The notes: a model not told the origin generated them from the sequence alone. DNA of 64,000 nucleotides from Seongchinamella unica (GCF_004354085.1 NZ_SMSE01000001.1:735724-799723); one strand, 5' to 3'; shown: positions 26,074 through 36,051, counted from the stretch's first letter. Made by a program: numbers and translations.

Positions 26074-27666
26074 TTGCCTTCCAACCTGTTACAACAACTG
26101 GAGACGCTGGTCGGCTCCGATCAACAGCAGCTGTTACGGGACATCGGCCGCGGAATCGAAAAAGAGAGCCTGCGCATCACTCCCGAGGGCTTCCTGGCGC
26201 AGACCCCGCACCCCGCGGGCCTCGGGTCGGCGCTGACCCATGGCTCAATCACCACCGACTATTCGGAGGCGCTGCTGGAGTTCATTACCCCGGTCAGTAC
26301 CCGTATTGAAGAAAGCCTGGCCACACTGGAGGATATCCATACCTACGTCTACAGCCAGCTCGGTGACGAGTTGTTGTGGTGTACCTCCATGCCCTGCCAG
26401 TTGGGCAACGACGCGGACATCCCGGTCGCTCGCTATGGCAGCTCCAATGTGGCCAGGATGAAAACTGTTTATCGCTACGGCCTGGGCTATCGCTACGGCC
26501 GGGTGATGCAGACCATCGCCGGCATTCACTACAATTTTTCCATGCCGCAGGACTACTGGAAGCGGGCCTGGGCCGCCGAGGACTCGCCAGGTGAATTGCA
26601 GGATTACATCAGTGCGCGCTACCTCGGCCTGATCCGCAACTTCCGCCGCTACTCCTGGCTGCTCATCTACCTGTTCGGGGCATCTCCTGCAGTGTGCGGC
26701 AGTTTCCTGCGCAATCGGGATAATCATGGACTGCAGCCCTTTGGCGATGGCCACAGCCTCTACCTTCCCTACGGCACCGCCTTGCGTATGGGCGACCTTG
26801 GCTACAACAGTGATGCCCAGAAGGGGCTTCGTATCTGCTACAACTCGCTGCCCAACTACGTGGAGACACTGCGCAGCGCCATCATGAAACCCCATCCCGA
26901 CTATGCGCGCTACAGCAGCGGGGCTGACGGAAATTACCAGCAGCTCAATGATTCGCTGTTGCAGATCGAAAACGAGTTTTACAGCCCCATACGACCCAAG
27001 CGAGTCACCCGCTCAGGAGAGACGCCCCTGCACGCCCTCACCGAGCGAGGCATCGAGTACATTGAGGTGCGCTGCCTGGATGTCAGCCCGTTCTCGCCCC
27101 TGGGCCTGGATGCGGTGGAAGTCCGCTTCCTCGATACCTTCCTGCTGTATTGCCTGCTGGAGGATAGCCCCCCCTGCAACGAGCAGGAACAGGACTGCAT
27201 GGCTGCCAACATGGAGGCGGTGGTCAATCGCGGTCGCGAACCCGGCCTGCAACTGCGCTGCCAGGGCGGCGCGCGCACAATGACTGACTGGGCCAATGAG
27301 CTGATAGCGGACCTGGAGCATATCGCCAGCGCGCTGGATTCGGCCCACGGTGGCAGCGCCTACGGCGAATCCCTGCGGGAGCAGGCCGCCAAGGTCGCCG
27401 ACCCGGAATTGACCCCCTCCGCGCGGGTACTGCGAGAAATGCGTGAGCAGGGCCAGCCATTCTTTCGCCTCGCAATGGCCTACAGCCGGCGCTGGGCCGA
27501 CCACTTCCGGCAACGTTCCCTGGACCCGGAAACCGCCGCCGACTTCGATCGCCAGACGCAGGATTCCCTGCAGGCGCAGCGCGAGCTGGAGGCCAAAGAG
27601 GACATCAGCTTCGAGCAGTACCTGGCCAATTTCTATGGCCAGTACGAGACCCTGCCCCAACCTTGA
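26074..27666 (+). CDS. gshA: Glutamate-cysteine ligase
   Basis: 530 residues from a TTG at 26074 with AAGGAG six bases upstream; the upstream GTG at 26029 lacks an RBS. It catalyses ATP-dependent gamma-glutamylcysteine formation, the first step of glutathione synthesis. Proteobacterial GshA signatures include GIEKESLRITPEGFL, SALTHGSITTDYSEALLEFI and QTIAGIHYNFSMP. Its TGA overlaps the start of acpH. gshB is not in the window. Confidence 0.95.
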   Translation: MPSNLLQQLETLVGSDQQQLLRDIGRGIEKESLRITPEGFLAQTPHPAGLGSALTHGSITTDYSEALLEFITPVSTRIEESLATLEDIHTYVYSQLGDELLWCTSMPCQLGNDADIPVARYGSSNVARMKTVYRYGLGYRYGRVMQTIAGIHYNFSMPQDYWKRAWAAEDSPGELQDYISARYLGLIRNFRRYSWLLIYLFGASPAVCGSFLRNRDNHGLQPFGDGHSLYLPYGTALRMGDLGYNSDAQKGLRICYNSLPNYVETLRSAIMKPHPDYARYSSGADGNYQQLNDSLLQIENEFYSPIRPKRVTRSGETPLHALTERGIEYIEVRCLDVSPFSPLGLDAVEVRFLDTFLLYCLLEDSPPCNEQEQDCMAANMEAVVNRGREPGLQLRCQGGARTMTDWANELIADLEHIASALDSAHGGSAYGESLREQAAKVADPELTPSARVLREMREQGQPFFRLAMAYSRRWADHFRQRSLDPETAADFDRQTQDSLQAQRELEAKEDISFEQYLANFYGQYETLPQP

Positions 27667-28250
27667 ACTACCTGGCCCACTTCCAGCTCGCCTGGCCCGA
27701 GGAAGGGCTGGTGGTGGGTGCCCTGGAAGGGGACTACCTCAAGGGTCCCCTGGGCGGCGAGTTACCCGAACCCATAGAGCAGGGTGTGAGACTGCACCGG
27801 GCCATCGACGCATTCACTGACCAGCACCCGCTGATGGCCGAGCTACGCCGCGAATTCCCGCCCCGACTGCGTCGCTACGCGGGGATCCTCATCGATCTCA
27901 GCTTCGACCATTATCTCAGCCGTCACTGGAGCCACTACAACAGCCAGCAACAGGCCGATTTCAAGCGTACCGTATACGCCAGCCTGGAGCGCAACAGGCA
28001 GTTCCTGAGCCCTCCGGCCCTGCGCATGTACGCGCGCATGCGGGAACACGACCTGCTGGGCAGGTACGGTGAATGGGAAACCATACCCGCAACCGCCGCC
28101 CGCATTGGTGAGCGCTTTCGCCGCGGCAACCCTTTTCTGCAGGCGCGGGACCACCTGGAACCGGTCCGCCAGCGGCTCGAACAATCATTTTTCGACTTTT
28201 ATCCGGAGCTGATGGATTTCTGCTCCAGGTTCAAGGTGAGGTTGAACTAA
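27663..28250 (+). CDS. acpH: ACP phosphodiesterase (AcpH family)
   Basis: 195 residues, beginning NYLAHFQLAWPEEGLVVGAL with the family motif GVRLHRAIDAFTDQHP and ILIDLSFDHYL; these His/Asp residues belong to the metal-dependent hydrolase site. AcpH removes 4'-phosphopantetheine from acyl carrier protein. The start is a TTG overlapping the gshA TGA (TTGA), so translation is probably coupled. Confidence 0.9.
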   Translation: MNYLAHFQLAWPEEGLVVGALEGDYLKGPLGGELPEPIEQGVRLHRAIDAFTDQHPLMAELRREFPPRLRRYAGILIDLSFDHYLSRHWSHYNSQQQADFKRTVYASLERNRQFLSPPALRMYARMREHDLLGRYGEWETIPATAARIGERFRRGNPFLQARDHLEPVRQRLEQSFFDFYPELMDFCSRFKVRLN

Positions 28251-28361
28251 ACTTCCTGGTCGCCATCGAAATGCCCGTGCCGCTTGCGATTGAGGCCAGG
28301 CCGTTGCACGGTGCCCCAAAAGCCCCTAACTTACCCCTTCCACTGCAAGGAAACACACTGA

Positions 28362-28871
28362 ATGCTGCAATCCCTATCCCCTCGCCTGGTTTTTGCGGGA
28401 CTGTTCCTGCTGGCAGTTACCTCCATGGCCTTTGCGATGATTTACCTCGAGCGCTTCCTGAACCTGGCGGCCTGCCCCCTGTGCATGACCCAGCGGGTAT
28501 TCGTGGTCGGCTGGGGTGTCATCGCCCTGATCGCCGTTATCCACAATCCCCGTAGCTGGGGCAACCGGGTCTACGCCGCACTGTGCGGCCTGTCGGCCAC
28601 CATCGGCGGTGCCGTCGCCGCACGCCACGTCTGGTTGCAGTACCTGCCTCCCGAGGAGGTGCCGGCCTGTGGCCCCAGCCTGCAGTACATGCTGGAAACC
28701 CTGCCCCTGGGCGAGACGTTTTCCATCATGATGATGGGCGACGGCAACTGCGCCGAAACCCAGTGGACATTCCTCGGTCTGTCCATACCTGAGCAAACCC
28801 TGCTGCTGTTTACGGTTACAACGCTGATCTGCCTGTGGCAAACTTTCCGCACCTACCCTCAGGAAAGCTGA
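28362..28871 (+). CDS. dsbB: Disulfide bond formation protein DsbB
   Basis: 169 residues, four membrane helices. The periplasmic redox pairs are C38/C41 (ACPLC) and C103/C130. DsbB reoxidises periplasmic DsbA and passes electrons to quinones. The ATG at 28362 sits after CAAGGAAAC. It is followed 1 bp later by rsd. Confidence 0.94.
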   Translation: MLQSLSPRLVFAGLFLLAVTSMAFAMIYLERFLNLAACPLCMTQRVFVVGWGVIALIAVIHNPRSWGNRVYAALCGLSATIGGAVAARHVWLQYLPPEEVPACGPSLQYMLETLPLGETFSIMMMGDGNCAETQWTFLGLSIPEQTLLLFTVTTLICLWQTFRTYPQES

Positions 28872-28872
28872 T

Positions 28873-29334
28873 ATGCCCCACAGGAACCCCGAGCAACAAT
28901 TTAACGCGGTCGAGGAACTGCTGACGCGCTGGCTCAAAGAGCGCCGGGAGGTTCTGGGCAAGTACACGGAAATCGTGGTGGGCATGGACGGCCTGCTTGA
29001 CCAGGAGGCCCTGGAAAAGCGCCAGCGCCTGCTCTGCCAGTTGCTGGTGGACTACGTGTCGGCCGGGCACTTCGAGGTCTACCACGAACTGCTGGAGGAA
29101 GCCGAAAGCTTTGCCGACGGCAGCAGCAGCCTGGCGGAAAAACTGATGCCGGCGATCGGGGATACCACGGAGGTCATCCTCGCCTACGAGGAAAAATACA
29201 CCTCGGCGAACTGCGACGGCGGAAAGTTGAAAAGGGACCTGTCGGCCCTGGGAGAAGTGCTCGAATCGCGCTTTCTGCTGGAGGACAAGCTGATTGCCGG
29301 CCTCCACAACAGTCACCGGCGCCAGCAGGGCTGA
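28873..29334 (+). CDS. rsd: Rsd/AlgQ anti-sigma-70 family regulator
   Basis: 153 residues, all-helical. The signature LVDYVSAGHFEVY matches the Rsd core, and LGEVLESRFLLEDKLI matches the C-terminal half. Rsd binds sigma-70 region 4 and favours alternative sigma factors in stationary phase; AlgQ is the pseudomonad orthologue. It probably shares a transcript with dsbB and ends 15 bp from the convergent FKBP gene. Confidence 0.93.
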   Translation: MPHRNPEQQFNAVEELLTRWLKERREVLGKYTEIVVGMDGLLDQEALEKRQRLLCQLLVDYVSAGHFEVYHELLEEAESFADGSSSLAEKLMPAIGDTTEVILAYEEKYTSANCDGGKLKRDLSALGEVLESRFLLEDKLIAGLHNSHRRQQG

Positions 29335-29349
29335 CGCCGGCCACCTGGC

Positions 29350-30102
29350 TTACTCGTCTGAGGCTTCTTCTGCCTGGCTGGGGATGGAAACCAGCTCGAC
29401 TTCAAAGATCAGCGCAGAATTGGGCCCGATCATCTGGCCTGCTCCGCCAGCACCGTAACCCAGCTCGGGTGGAATGTAGAGATTCCACTTGGAGCCGACG
29501 GTCATCAGCTGCAGCGCTTCGGTCCAGCCGGGAATCACCTGGCCAACCCCGAAGGTCACAGTCTCGCCACGCTTGTAGGAGGAATCGAACTCGGTGCCGT
29601 CAGCCAGGGTGCCACGGTAGTGCACTTCCACGGTATCTTCCGGGCCGGGCTTGGGACCTTCACCTGCTTCGATAATCTCGTACTGCAGGCCAGTCTCGGT
29701 GACAACCACACCCTCACGGGCCTTGTTCTCCTCCAGATAGGCGATGGCAGCGGCGAGATTGGCTTCACCCAGAGCGGCCTGGGCTGCCTGTTGCTCGGCC
29801 ATCATTTTTTCCTGGTAGGACTGCATTTCCGCCTGGATCTCTTCCTGGGTCAGCTTGCCTTCTTTACCCTCGGCCCCGTCACGGAAGCCGGCGGTGAAAG
29901 CATCAATGTCCATGGGCATGCCATCCTGGGCCATGCGCTGGCCAAGGCCAAAGGCAATGCCGTAGCTCAGGCGCTGGTCAGAATTTTCCAGGGCGACTTC
30001 AGCCGCAGGTGCGGAGGCACTCTCGGTGCTGGCAGTCTGTTGGTTACAGGCTTGCAGGCTGACCAGGCCAACCAGGGCAAGCGGCAGTGCATACTTCTTC
30101 AT
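29350..30102 (-). CDS. FKBP-type peptidyl-prolyl isomerase lipoprotein (FkpA/Mip-like)
   Basis: 250 residues from the ATG at 30102, giving a lipoprotein signal MKKYALPLALVGLVSLQAC; an ATG at 30114 adds four. The dimerisation helices (~25-130) resemble Mip/FkpA N-domains, and the FKBP catalytic domain (~140-240) carries VEVHYRGTLADGTEFDSSY and the late IPPELGYG and LIFEVELV. It is a periplasmic, membrane-anchored chaperone/isomerase. Confidence 0.92.
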   Translation of the reverse strand: MKKYALPLALVGLVSLQACNQQTASTESASAPAAEVALENSDQRLSYGIAFGLGQRMAQDGMPMDIDAFTAGFRDGAEGKEGKLTQEEIQAEMQSYQEKMMAEQQAAQAALGEANLAAAIAYLEENKAREGVVVTETGLQYEIIEAGEGPKPGPEDTVEVHYRGTLADGTEFDSSYKRGETVTFGVGQVIPGWTEALQLMTVGSKWNLYIPPELGYGAGGAGQMIGPNSALIFEVELVSIPSQAEEASDE

Positions 30103-30355
30103 ACGTTCATCCATTATCAGAAACTATCGGGGGCATTCAGAACGCCCTTGTACCTGCTACCGTCCTCTCCCGGTAAAACGGCCGCCAGCGACCGGGCATC
30201 TGCCATCAATCGTTAGCATGGGATAGGAGGGAGTTGCAGTGGGCCAACAGTGTACTATTCGCCTCACAGGGTTACTAGCCCCAGCAGGCAACAGCGGGAT
30301 AGGCGTCCGGAAGCGCTGGTTATGACCACGCCGCCAGCGTAAAATTCGCCGCCTC

Positions 30356-32254
30356 ATGATTATTTTACGTGACATCGAGCTCCGCCGGGGCAGCAAACTG
30401 CTGTTCCGGGATGCCCAGCTGACAATTCAACCGGGACAGAACCTGGCGCTGATCGGTGCCAATGGCAGCGGCAAATCCAGCCTGTTTGCCCTGCTGCTGG
30501 GTGAACTGGGTGCCGACAGCGGCGACATCCAGGGGATGAATAACCTGCGCCTTTCACACATGGCGCAGGAGGTTCACGCCACTGACATGCCTGCGGCTGA
30601 TTATGTCTGGCGGGGTGATAACCACCTCGCCGGGCTGATGGACAGGCTGGCTGAACTGGAAGCTCGCGGGGCCTACGAGGAAGCTGCCCCCCTGCACACC
30701 GAACTGGAGGCAATCGACGGCTACAGCGCACCGCGGCGGGCCGAATTGCTGCTCCAGGGCCTGGGGTTTGCCGACAATGCGGCCGCCCGTCCTGTCAGTG
30801 ACTTTTCCGGTGGCTGGCGCATCCGCCTCAACCTGGCCCGCGCCCTGATGACACCGTCGGATGTACTGCTGCTGGACGAACCCACCAACCACCTGGACCT
30901 GGACGCCACCCTCTGGCTGCAGCAGTGGTTGCAGCAATATCCCGGCACCCTGCTGATGATCTCCCACGACCGGGACTTTATCGATGCCACCTGCGAACGC
31001 ATCCTGCACATCGAGCGCCAGCAGATTGCTTCCTACAAGGGCAACTACTCCCAGTTTGAAGCCCAGCGGGCGGAACGTCTCGCCAACCAGCAGGCCAGTT
31101 TCGAAAAGCAGCAGCGGCGTATCGCCGAGATCGACGACTTTGTGCGCCGTTTTCGCTACAAGGCCACCAAGGCCAAACAGGCACAGAGCCGGCTGAAGGA
31201 GCTGGAACGCATGCAGACCCTCGCTCCCGCGCACATCGATTCGCCCTTCGACTTCACCTTCCTGCCACCGGAGAAATCCAGCGACCCGCTGTTACGCCTT
31301 GACCAGGCCACGCTGGGTTACGGCCATACACCGGTGCTTCAGGACGTCGACCTGGTACTGCGCCCCGGCAGCCGCTATGGCTTGTTGGGTCGCAACGGCG
31401 CCGGCAAATCCACCCTGCTCAAATCCCTGGTGGGACAGCTGCCGCTGCTGGCGGGCGATAGCAGTGCCGGTGAACACTGCCACATCGGATACTTTGATCA
31501 ACAACAGCTGGAAGCACTGGACATGGAGGCAAGTCCCGTCCTGCACATCCAGCGGCTGAGCCCGCAGGCGCGGGAGCAGGACATCCTCAATTTCCTCGGG
31601 GGCTTCAATTTTCGCGGTGACGCCGCCACCAGTCCCGTCGGCCCTTTCTCCGGCGGCGAGAAAGCGCGCCTGGCGCTGGCCATGGTGGTGTGGCAGAAAC
31701 CCAACCTGCTGGTGCTGGACGAACCCACCAACCACCTGGACCTGGAGATGCGCCATGCCATGGAGGTCGCCCTGCAGGCCTACGAAGGGGCACTGATCCT
31801 CGTCAGCCACGACCGCCACATGCTGCGCAACACGGTGGAAGAACTACTGCTGGTGCACGATGGCCGGGTGGACGAATACCAGCAGGACCTGGAGGGTTAC
31901 GAGAAGTGGATTTTGTCCAGTTTTCGGGCGGACAAGCCCACAGATCAGGCCGCTGCCGTCAGCGACAGCTCGCGCAAGGAAAAACGCCAGCAGGCGGCAG
32001 CCCGGCGAGAGCGGCTGCGACCTCTAAAAAAGCAGTTGGAAAAGACCGAGCGCGACATGGCGCAACTGGAGCGAGAACTCGCTCAAATCCAGTCCAGGCT
32101 GGCGGATGCCGACCTCTACAGCGAGCCGCGCAAGGCCGAGCTCGCCGAGCTGCTGCAGCAGGAAGGCGAACTCAAAACCAGCACCGACAGCCTGGAGCAA
32201 AGCTGGCTGGAGTTGCAGGAGGAAATTGAGACGCTGGAAGCCGCGAACAGCTAG
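30356..32254 (+). CDS. yheS: ABC-F ATPase YheS
   Basis: 632 residues with two ABC domains (ANGSGKSS and GRNGAGKST Walker A motifs; LVLDEPTNHLD) and a C-terminal coiled coil (~540-630). There are no membrane segments. The start MIILRDIELRRGSKLLFRDA matches YheS. YheS acts on translating ribosomes in E. coli. It is divergent from the FKBP gene. Confidence 0.93.
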   Translation: MIILRDIELRRGSKLLFRDAQLTIQPGQNLALIGANGSGKSSLFALLLGELGADSGDIQGMNNLRLSHMAQEVHATDMPAADYVWRGDNHLAGLMDRLAELEARGAYEEAAPLHTELEAIDGYSAPRRAELLLQGLGFADNAAARPVSDFSGGWRIRLNLARALMTPSDVLLLDEPTNHLDLDATLWLQQWLQQYPGTLLMISHDRDFIDATCERILHIERQQIASYKGNYSQFEAQRAERLANQQASFEKQQRRIAEIDDFVRRFRYKATKAKQAQSRLKELERMQTLAPAHIDSPFDFTFLPPEKSSDPLLRLDQATLGYGHTPVLQDVDLVLRPGSRYGLLGRNGAGKSTLLKSLVGQLPLLAGDSSAGEHCHIGYFDQQQLEALDMEASPVLHIQRLSPQAREQDILNFLGGFNFRGDAATSPVGPFSGGEKARLALAMVVWQKPNLLVLDEPTNHLDLEMRHAMEVALQAYEGALILVSHDRHMLRNTVEELLLVHDGRVDEYQQDLEGYEKWILSSFRADKPTDQAAAVSDSSRKEKRQQAAARRERLRPLKKQLEKTERDMAQLERELAQIQSRLADADLYSEPRKAELAELLQQEGELKTSTDSLEQSWLELQEEIETLEAANS

Positions 32255-32255
32255 A

Positions 32256-32534
32256 TCAGCCTCCGCCACTTATCCCGGGCATGTCCTGCCCGGCCAGGGT
32301 GAGTTTTTCCCCGCGGGTGAGTTTTTTAATGGCCGCTTCCCTTGCCTGGGCCAGACTGCGGTCGGCGGCAGACTCGGACCACAGCAGGCGAACCGGGCGC
32401 CTGCCTCTGGTATACCGGGGGCCGCCGCTAAGTTCGCCATTGTGCTGACGCAGGCGCCGCGACATATCCCTGGCGACTCCCGTGTAAAGGGTGCCGTCTG
32501 CACACTCGAGAACATATACCGTCCAGTCGGCCAC
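32256..32534 (-). CDS. GIY-YIG nuclease-like protein
   Basis: 92 residues from a GTG at 32534. The GIY-YIG motif reads VYVLECADGTLYTGVA with RRLRQHN and a late EAAIKKLTRGEK. It is a stand-alone domain of the YhbQ/UPF0213 type; the function is unproven. It lies 9 bp after elbB and 1 bp from the convergent yheS stop. Confidence 0.9.
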   Translation of the reverse strand: MADWTVYVLECADGTLYTGVARDMSRRLRQHNGELSGGPRYTRGRRPVRLLWSESAADRSLAQAREAAIKKLTRGEKLTLAGQDMPGISGGG

Positions 32535-32543
32535 GCGCAGGGG

Positions 32544-33197
32544 TCAGGCCAGTGCCAGTACTTCCTTGACGCAGTCCCCGATGCCGGCATAGGCCTCGGC
32601 AACACTGCCCGCGAGCATATAGGCAGGCGTCGTCACCATTTTTTTCTCGGCATCGACCCTCGCCTCGGTAACCGGGCACTCCAGGTGCTGGCCACCCATG
32701 GCGTTGATGGCCGCGGCCACATCCGGATCATTGCCTACCGTACAGCGCGTCCCTTCCCCGCAGATGGCGGCAGCCATCACCGGTGCAATGCAGATCAGTC
32801 CGATAGGCTTGCCCGCCCGGTGAAACCCCCGGGCCAGTTGCAGAAAATCCTCCTGCACGGTCATGTTTTCCCCCGCCACCGCGAAGTCGCACAGGTTCTT
32901 GGCGGCGCCAAAACCGCCGGGCACCAACAGGGCATCGAAATCCTCGACCCGGGCTTCCGCCAGCGGTTTGATATTGCCCCTGGCAATACGTGCGGCTTCT
33001 ACCAGCACGTTTCGGCTCTCGCCTTCGGCAGGTTCGCCAGAGAGGTGATTGATGACGTGCATCTGTTCGCGATCCGGCGCGAAGCACTGGTAGCTGGCCC
33101 CCTGCTGCTCCAGGCAGAGCAGGGAGAGCACCGCCTCGTTGATCTCCGCGCCATCGTACACGCCACAACCGGCAAGGATCACAGCCACTTTACTCAT
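32544..33197 (-). CDS. elbB: Isoprenoid biosynthesis glyoxalase ElbB
   Basis: 217 residues of the DJ-1/PfpI superfamily. ElbB segments include VAVILAGCGVYDGAEINEAV, LVPGGFGAAKNLCDFA and IGLICIAPVM, the latter holding the candidate catalytic Cys. E. coli ElbB has glyoxalase activity and has been linked to isoprenoid production. It probably shares an operon with the GIY-YIG gene. Confidence 0.94.
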   Translation of the reverse strand: MSKVAVILAGCGVYDGAEINEAVLSLLCLEQQGASYQCFAPDREQMHVINHLSGEPAEGESRNVLVEAARIARGNIKPLAEARVEDFDALLVPGGFGAAKNLCDFAVAGENMTVQEDFLQLARGFHRAGKPIGLICIAPVMAAAICGEGTRCTVGNDPDVAAAINAMGGQHLECPVTEARVDAEKKMVTTPAYMLAGSVAEAYAGIGDCVKEVLALA

Positions 33198-33312
33198 AGG
33201 AAATCTCCTGTTAACAGACCCCGGCGACTGCCGGGAGGGTTGGGTTTCTCAAAGGGAAATACTAAAGGATTAGCGCTGCGGCGAACACCGCACACCATCC
33301 CCGGGGTTGCGG

Positions 33313-35445
33313 TTAACCGCGCACGAACCTGTGGTAGCGCTCTACCCACCGCAGTAATTTTTCCGGCTTACGCGCCTTGCGCCACTCGCCGGCCAGGAAC
33401 TTGTTACTCTCACCGAGCGTCGGGTAAATATGGATGGTGCCGAGGATTTTATTGAGGCCCAGGCCGTGCTTCATGGCCATGACGAATTCGTTGATCAACT
33501 CCCCCGCGTGATAACCCACGATCGTCGCCCCCAGGATGCGGTCACTGCCCGGCGCGGTGAGTACCTTCACAAAGCCCCCGGCCTCACCGTCGGCGATGGC
33601 GCGGTCCAGGTCACTGATGTCGTAGCGACTGACCTCATAGGCGATGCCCCGCTCGATCGCCTCGATCTCGTTGAGTCCAACCCGACCCACCTCGGGATCG
33701 GTAAATGTGGCCCAGGGCACCACAGAATAATCCACCCTGAACTTGCGGAAACGCCCAAACAGCGCGTTGACCGCGGCGTACCAGGCCTGGTGACTCGCCA
33801 TATGGGTAAACTGGTAGGGACCGGCGACATCACCAGCCGCAAGAATCGTGGGCATGGTGGTACGCAAGTACTCGTCCACGATCACCTGCCCCTGCCTGTT
33901 GCAGTCGACTCCCACAGACTCCAGCCCCATATGCTCGACATTGGCGGTGCGCCCTACTGCCAACAGCACCTTGTCGAACCTCACGGTCTGCTGCTCTGCG
34001 TCTACCGACAAAACGCAGCTGTTTTCGGTTCCCCCGTCGAAGCTCAGCGGTTCGGCAGCGCAGCGCACGTCGATGCCCGCTGCGATAAAAACGGTCGCCA
34101 TATGCCCGGAAACCTCGGGGTCTTCCCGGGGCATGATGCGTTCTGCGTGGGTAACCAGGGTGACCTTACTGCCCAGGGCGGAGAAGGCCTGGGCCAGTTC
34201 ACAGCCAATCGGACCGGCACCCAGGACCAGCAGGCGCTCTGGTAACTGCTCCAGCGACCATACGGTGTCTGAAGTCAGGTAGTCGATGGCGTCCAGGCCG
34301 GGAATCGCCGGGATACGCGGCCGGGCGCCACTGGCAAGCACAATTCGCGGAGCGCTGATTCGGCGGCCATCAACTTCCACCTCCCAGGGAGAAACAATCC
34401 TGGCCTCGCCTTGCAGGCAGTCCACGCCCAGGGAGGTAAAGCGCTCGACCGAGTCGTGGGGTTCTATGGTTTTAATCACCCGATGGACCCGTCGCATCAC
34501 CTCACCAAAGCGGACCTCTACCGCCATCGGCGCCAGACCGAATTCTTCCGCCCTGCCGGCATAGCGCGCCATTCGCGCGGAGCGAATCAGGGCCTTGGAG
34601 GGCACGCAACCGGTGTTAAGGCAGTCCCCGCCCATCCTGTCCCGTTCTACCAGGGTGACTTTTGCTTTCACCGTAGCGGCAATCAGGGCAGCCACCAGCC
34701 CGGCAGAGCCAGCACCAATGACGATCAGGTTGGTATCAAAACGGGCAGGTTTGTCCCAATCGGCCAGCTTGCGCCTGCCCGCCAGCCAAGCCACCAGGAA
34801 TCTGGCCAGTAGCGGGAACAGGCCCAGCAGTACGAAGGAGCCCAGCAAGCCGGGGGAGACGATTCCAGACAGCGATTGCAATTGCCCCAGCTGGGTTCCC
34901 GCGTTCACGTAGACTGCGGTCGCCGGCAGCATGCCCAACTGGGATACCCAGTAATAGCGCCAGACACCGATAGGCAACAGGCCCATCAACAGGTTGATGA
35001 CGAAAAAAGGAAACAGCGGCACCAGGCGCAGGGTAAACAGGTAAAACGCGCCGTCACGGGCAAACCCCGCGTTGATCGCCTTCAGCTGACGCCCGAAGCG
35101 CCCCTGCACCCAGTCACGCAACAGCGTGCGCGACACCAGAAAAGCCAGCGTTGCGCCGATGGTGCTGCCAAAAGACACCAACAGGAGGGCATACCAGAAG
35201 CCGAACAGGGCCCCGCCCGCCAGCGTCATTACCGCGGCGCCAGGCACTGACAACCCGGTCACCGCGACATAAACGGCGAAATAGACCAGCCCGGCCAACA
35301 GCGGATTCTGCCCGTACCAGCTGCGCAGCTCCTCGATGCGCTCCTGAACAAGGGCCAGCTGCAGGTACTGACCCAGGTCGAGAGCAAACCAGGTAAACAG
35401 GGCCGCCCCTATTACCGCGAGAACCAGCAGTTGTTTTTTGTTCAT
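33313..35445 (-). CDS. Fused VTT membrane protein / flavin disulfide reductase
   Basis: 710 residues. Residues ~1-225 form a TVP38/TMEM64 (VTT/DedA-like) membrane domain with several helices and a family segment GLSVPGAAVMTLAGGALFG. Residues ~235-710 form a pyridine-nucleotide disulfide oxidoreductase: FAD motif GAGSAG (244-249), redox pair C275/C280 (GGDCLNTGCVPSKAL), NAD-binding GAGPIGCELAQAFSALG, and a C-terminal dimerisation domain. The active-site pair resembles dihydrolipoamide dehydrogenase and mercuric reductase; no N-terminal metal-binding domain is seen. The fusion suggests a membrane-tethered reductase; the substrate is unknown. Confidence 0.9.
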   Translation of the reverse strand: MNKKQLLVLAVIGAALFTWFALDLGQYLQLALVQERIEELRSWYGQNPLLAGLVYFAVYVAVTGLSVPGAAVMTLAGGALFGFWYALLLVSFGSTIGATLAFLVSRTLLRDWVQGRFGRQLKAINAGFARDGAFYLFTLRLVPLFPFFVINLLMGLLPIGVWRYYWVSQLGMLPATAVYVNAGTQLGQLQSLSGIVSPGLLGSFVLLGLFPLLARFLVAWLAGRRKLADWDKPARFDTNLIVIGAGSAGLVAALIAATVKAKVTLVERDRMGGDCLNTGCVPSKALIRSARMARYAGRAEEFGLAPMAVEVRFGEVMRRVHRVIKTIEPHDSVERFTSLGVDCLQGEARIVSPWEVEVDGRRISAPRIVLASGARPRIPAIPGLDAIDYLTSDTVWSLEQLPERLLVLGAGPIGCELAQAFSALGSKVTLVTHAERIMPREDPEVSGHMATVFIAAGIDVRCAAEPLSFDGGTENSCVLSVDAEQQTVRFDKVLLAVGRTANVEHMGLESVGVDCNRQGQVIVDEYLRTTMPTILAAGDVAGPYQFTHMASHQAWYAAVNALFGRFRKFRVDYSVVPWATFTDPEVGRVGLNEIEAIERGIAYEVSRYDISDLDRAIADGEAGGFVKVLTAPGSDRILGATIVGYHAGELINEFVMAMKHGLGLNKILGTIHIYPTLGESNKFLAGEWRKARKPEKLLRWVERYHRFVRG

Positions 35446-35562
35446 GCGTCCCCATCTTTATCGACAGCAGCGCAGGCAGGGCCACCTGGCCACCGCGCTA
35501 CCACATGGTCTGAGTTATAGCACAGAGCACTAAGGTCATTCCTAAAAACTCTGGCACTTTGC

Positions 35563-35590
35563 TTGTACCCCATTAAGCCGGTGGTATCAT
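35563..35590 (+). promoter_or_regulatory. Sigma-70-type promoter of trxA
   Basis: TTGTAC at 35563-35568 and TATCAT at 35585-35590, with a 16-bp spacer, 55 bp upstream of the trxA start. Confidence 0.5.
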
Positions 35591-35644
35591 GGCCAACTTG
35601 AAACCTACGCGGTGATGGCAACCGCAGATCAACCGGAGAACAAC

Positions 35645-35971
35645 ATGTCAGAACAGATCGTACACGTGAGCGACGCTACCTTTGACGCCGAAGTCCTCAA
35701 TTCGGATATCCCCGTACTGGTGGATTTCTGGGCGGAGTGGTGCGGCCCCTGCAAGATGATCGCTCCTGTGCTGGATGAAATTGCCGCGGAATATGAAGGC
35801 AAGCTCAAGATCGCCAAGGTCGATGTCGACGCCAATCCCGAGATTCCACCCAAATTCGGCATTCGCGGCATCCCCACCCTGATCGTTTTCAAGGATGGCA
35901 ACGCCGAGGCGACCAAGGTCGGCGCGCTTTCCAAGTCACAGCTCACCGAATTTATCCAGGAAGTGATCTAA
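35645..35971 (+). CDS. trxA: Thioredoxin 1
   Basis: 108 residues from the ATG at 35645, with CCGGAG upstream. The active site is [10 protein letters not shown] (C33/C36), and [13 protein letters not shown] holds the cis-Pro. It is the general cytoplasmic disulfide reductant. trxA-rho linkage is common in gammaproteobacteria, but here ppk2 lies between them. Confidence 0.97.
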   Translation: MSEQIVHVSDATFDAEVLNSDIPVLVDFWAEWCGPCKMIAPVLDEIAAEYEGKLKIAKVDVDANPEIPPKFGIRGIPTLIVFKDGNAEATKVGALSKSQLTEFIQEVI

Positions 35972-36051
35972 GCTTCCTGACATTGATTCGTATCATTGTC
36001 TCGGCCACAGCGCGGTGGCTTCATTAAGGTTTTTGCAGTGGAGAAACCCCC

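Noticed and set aside
35552-35567. Sigma-54-like TGGCAC...TTGT before trxA
   Set aside because: The essential -12 GC is missing (TTGT), and a sigma-70-type promoter overlaps it.
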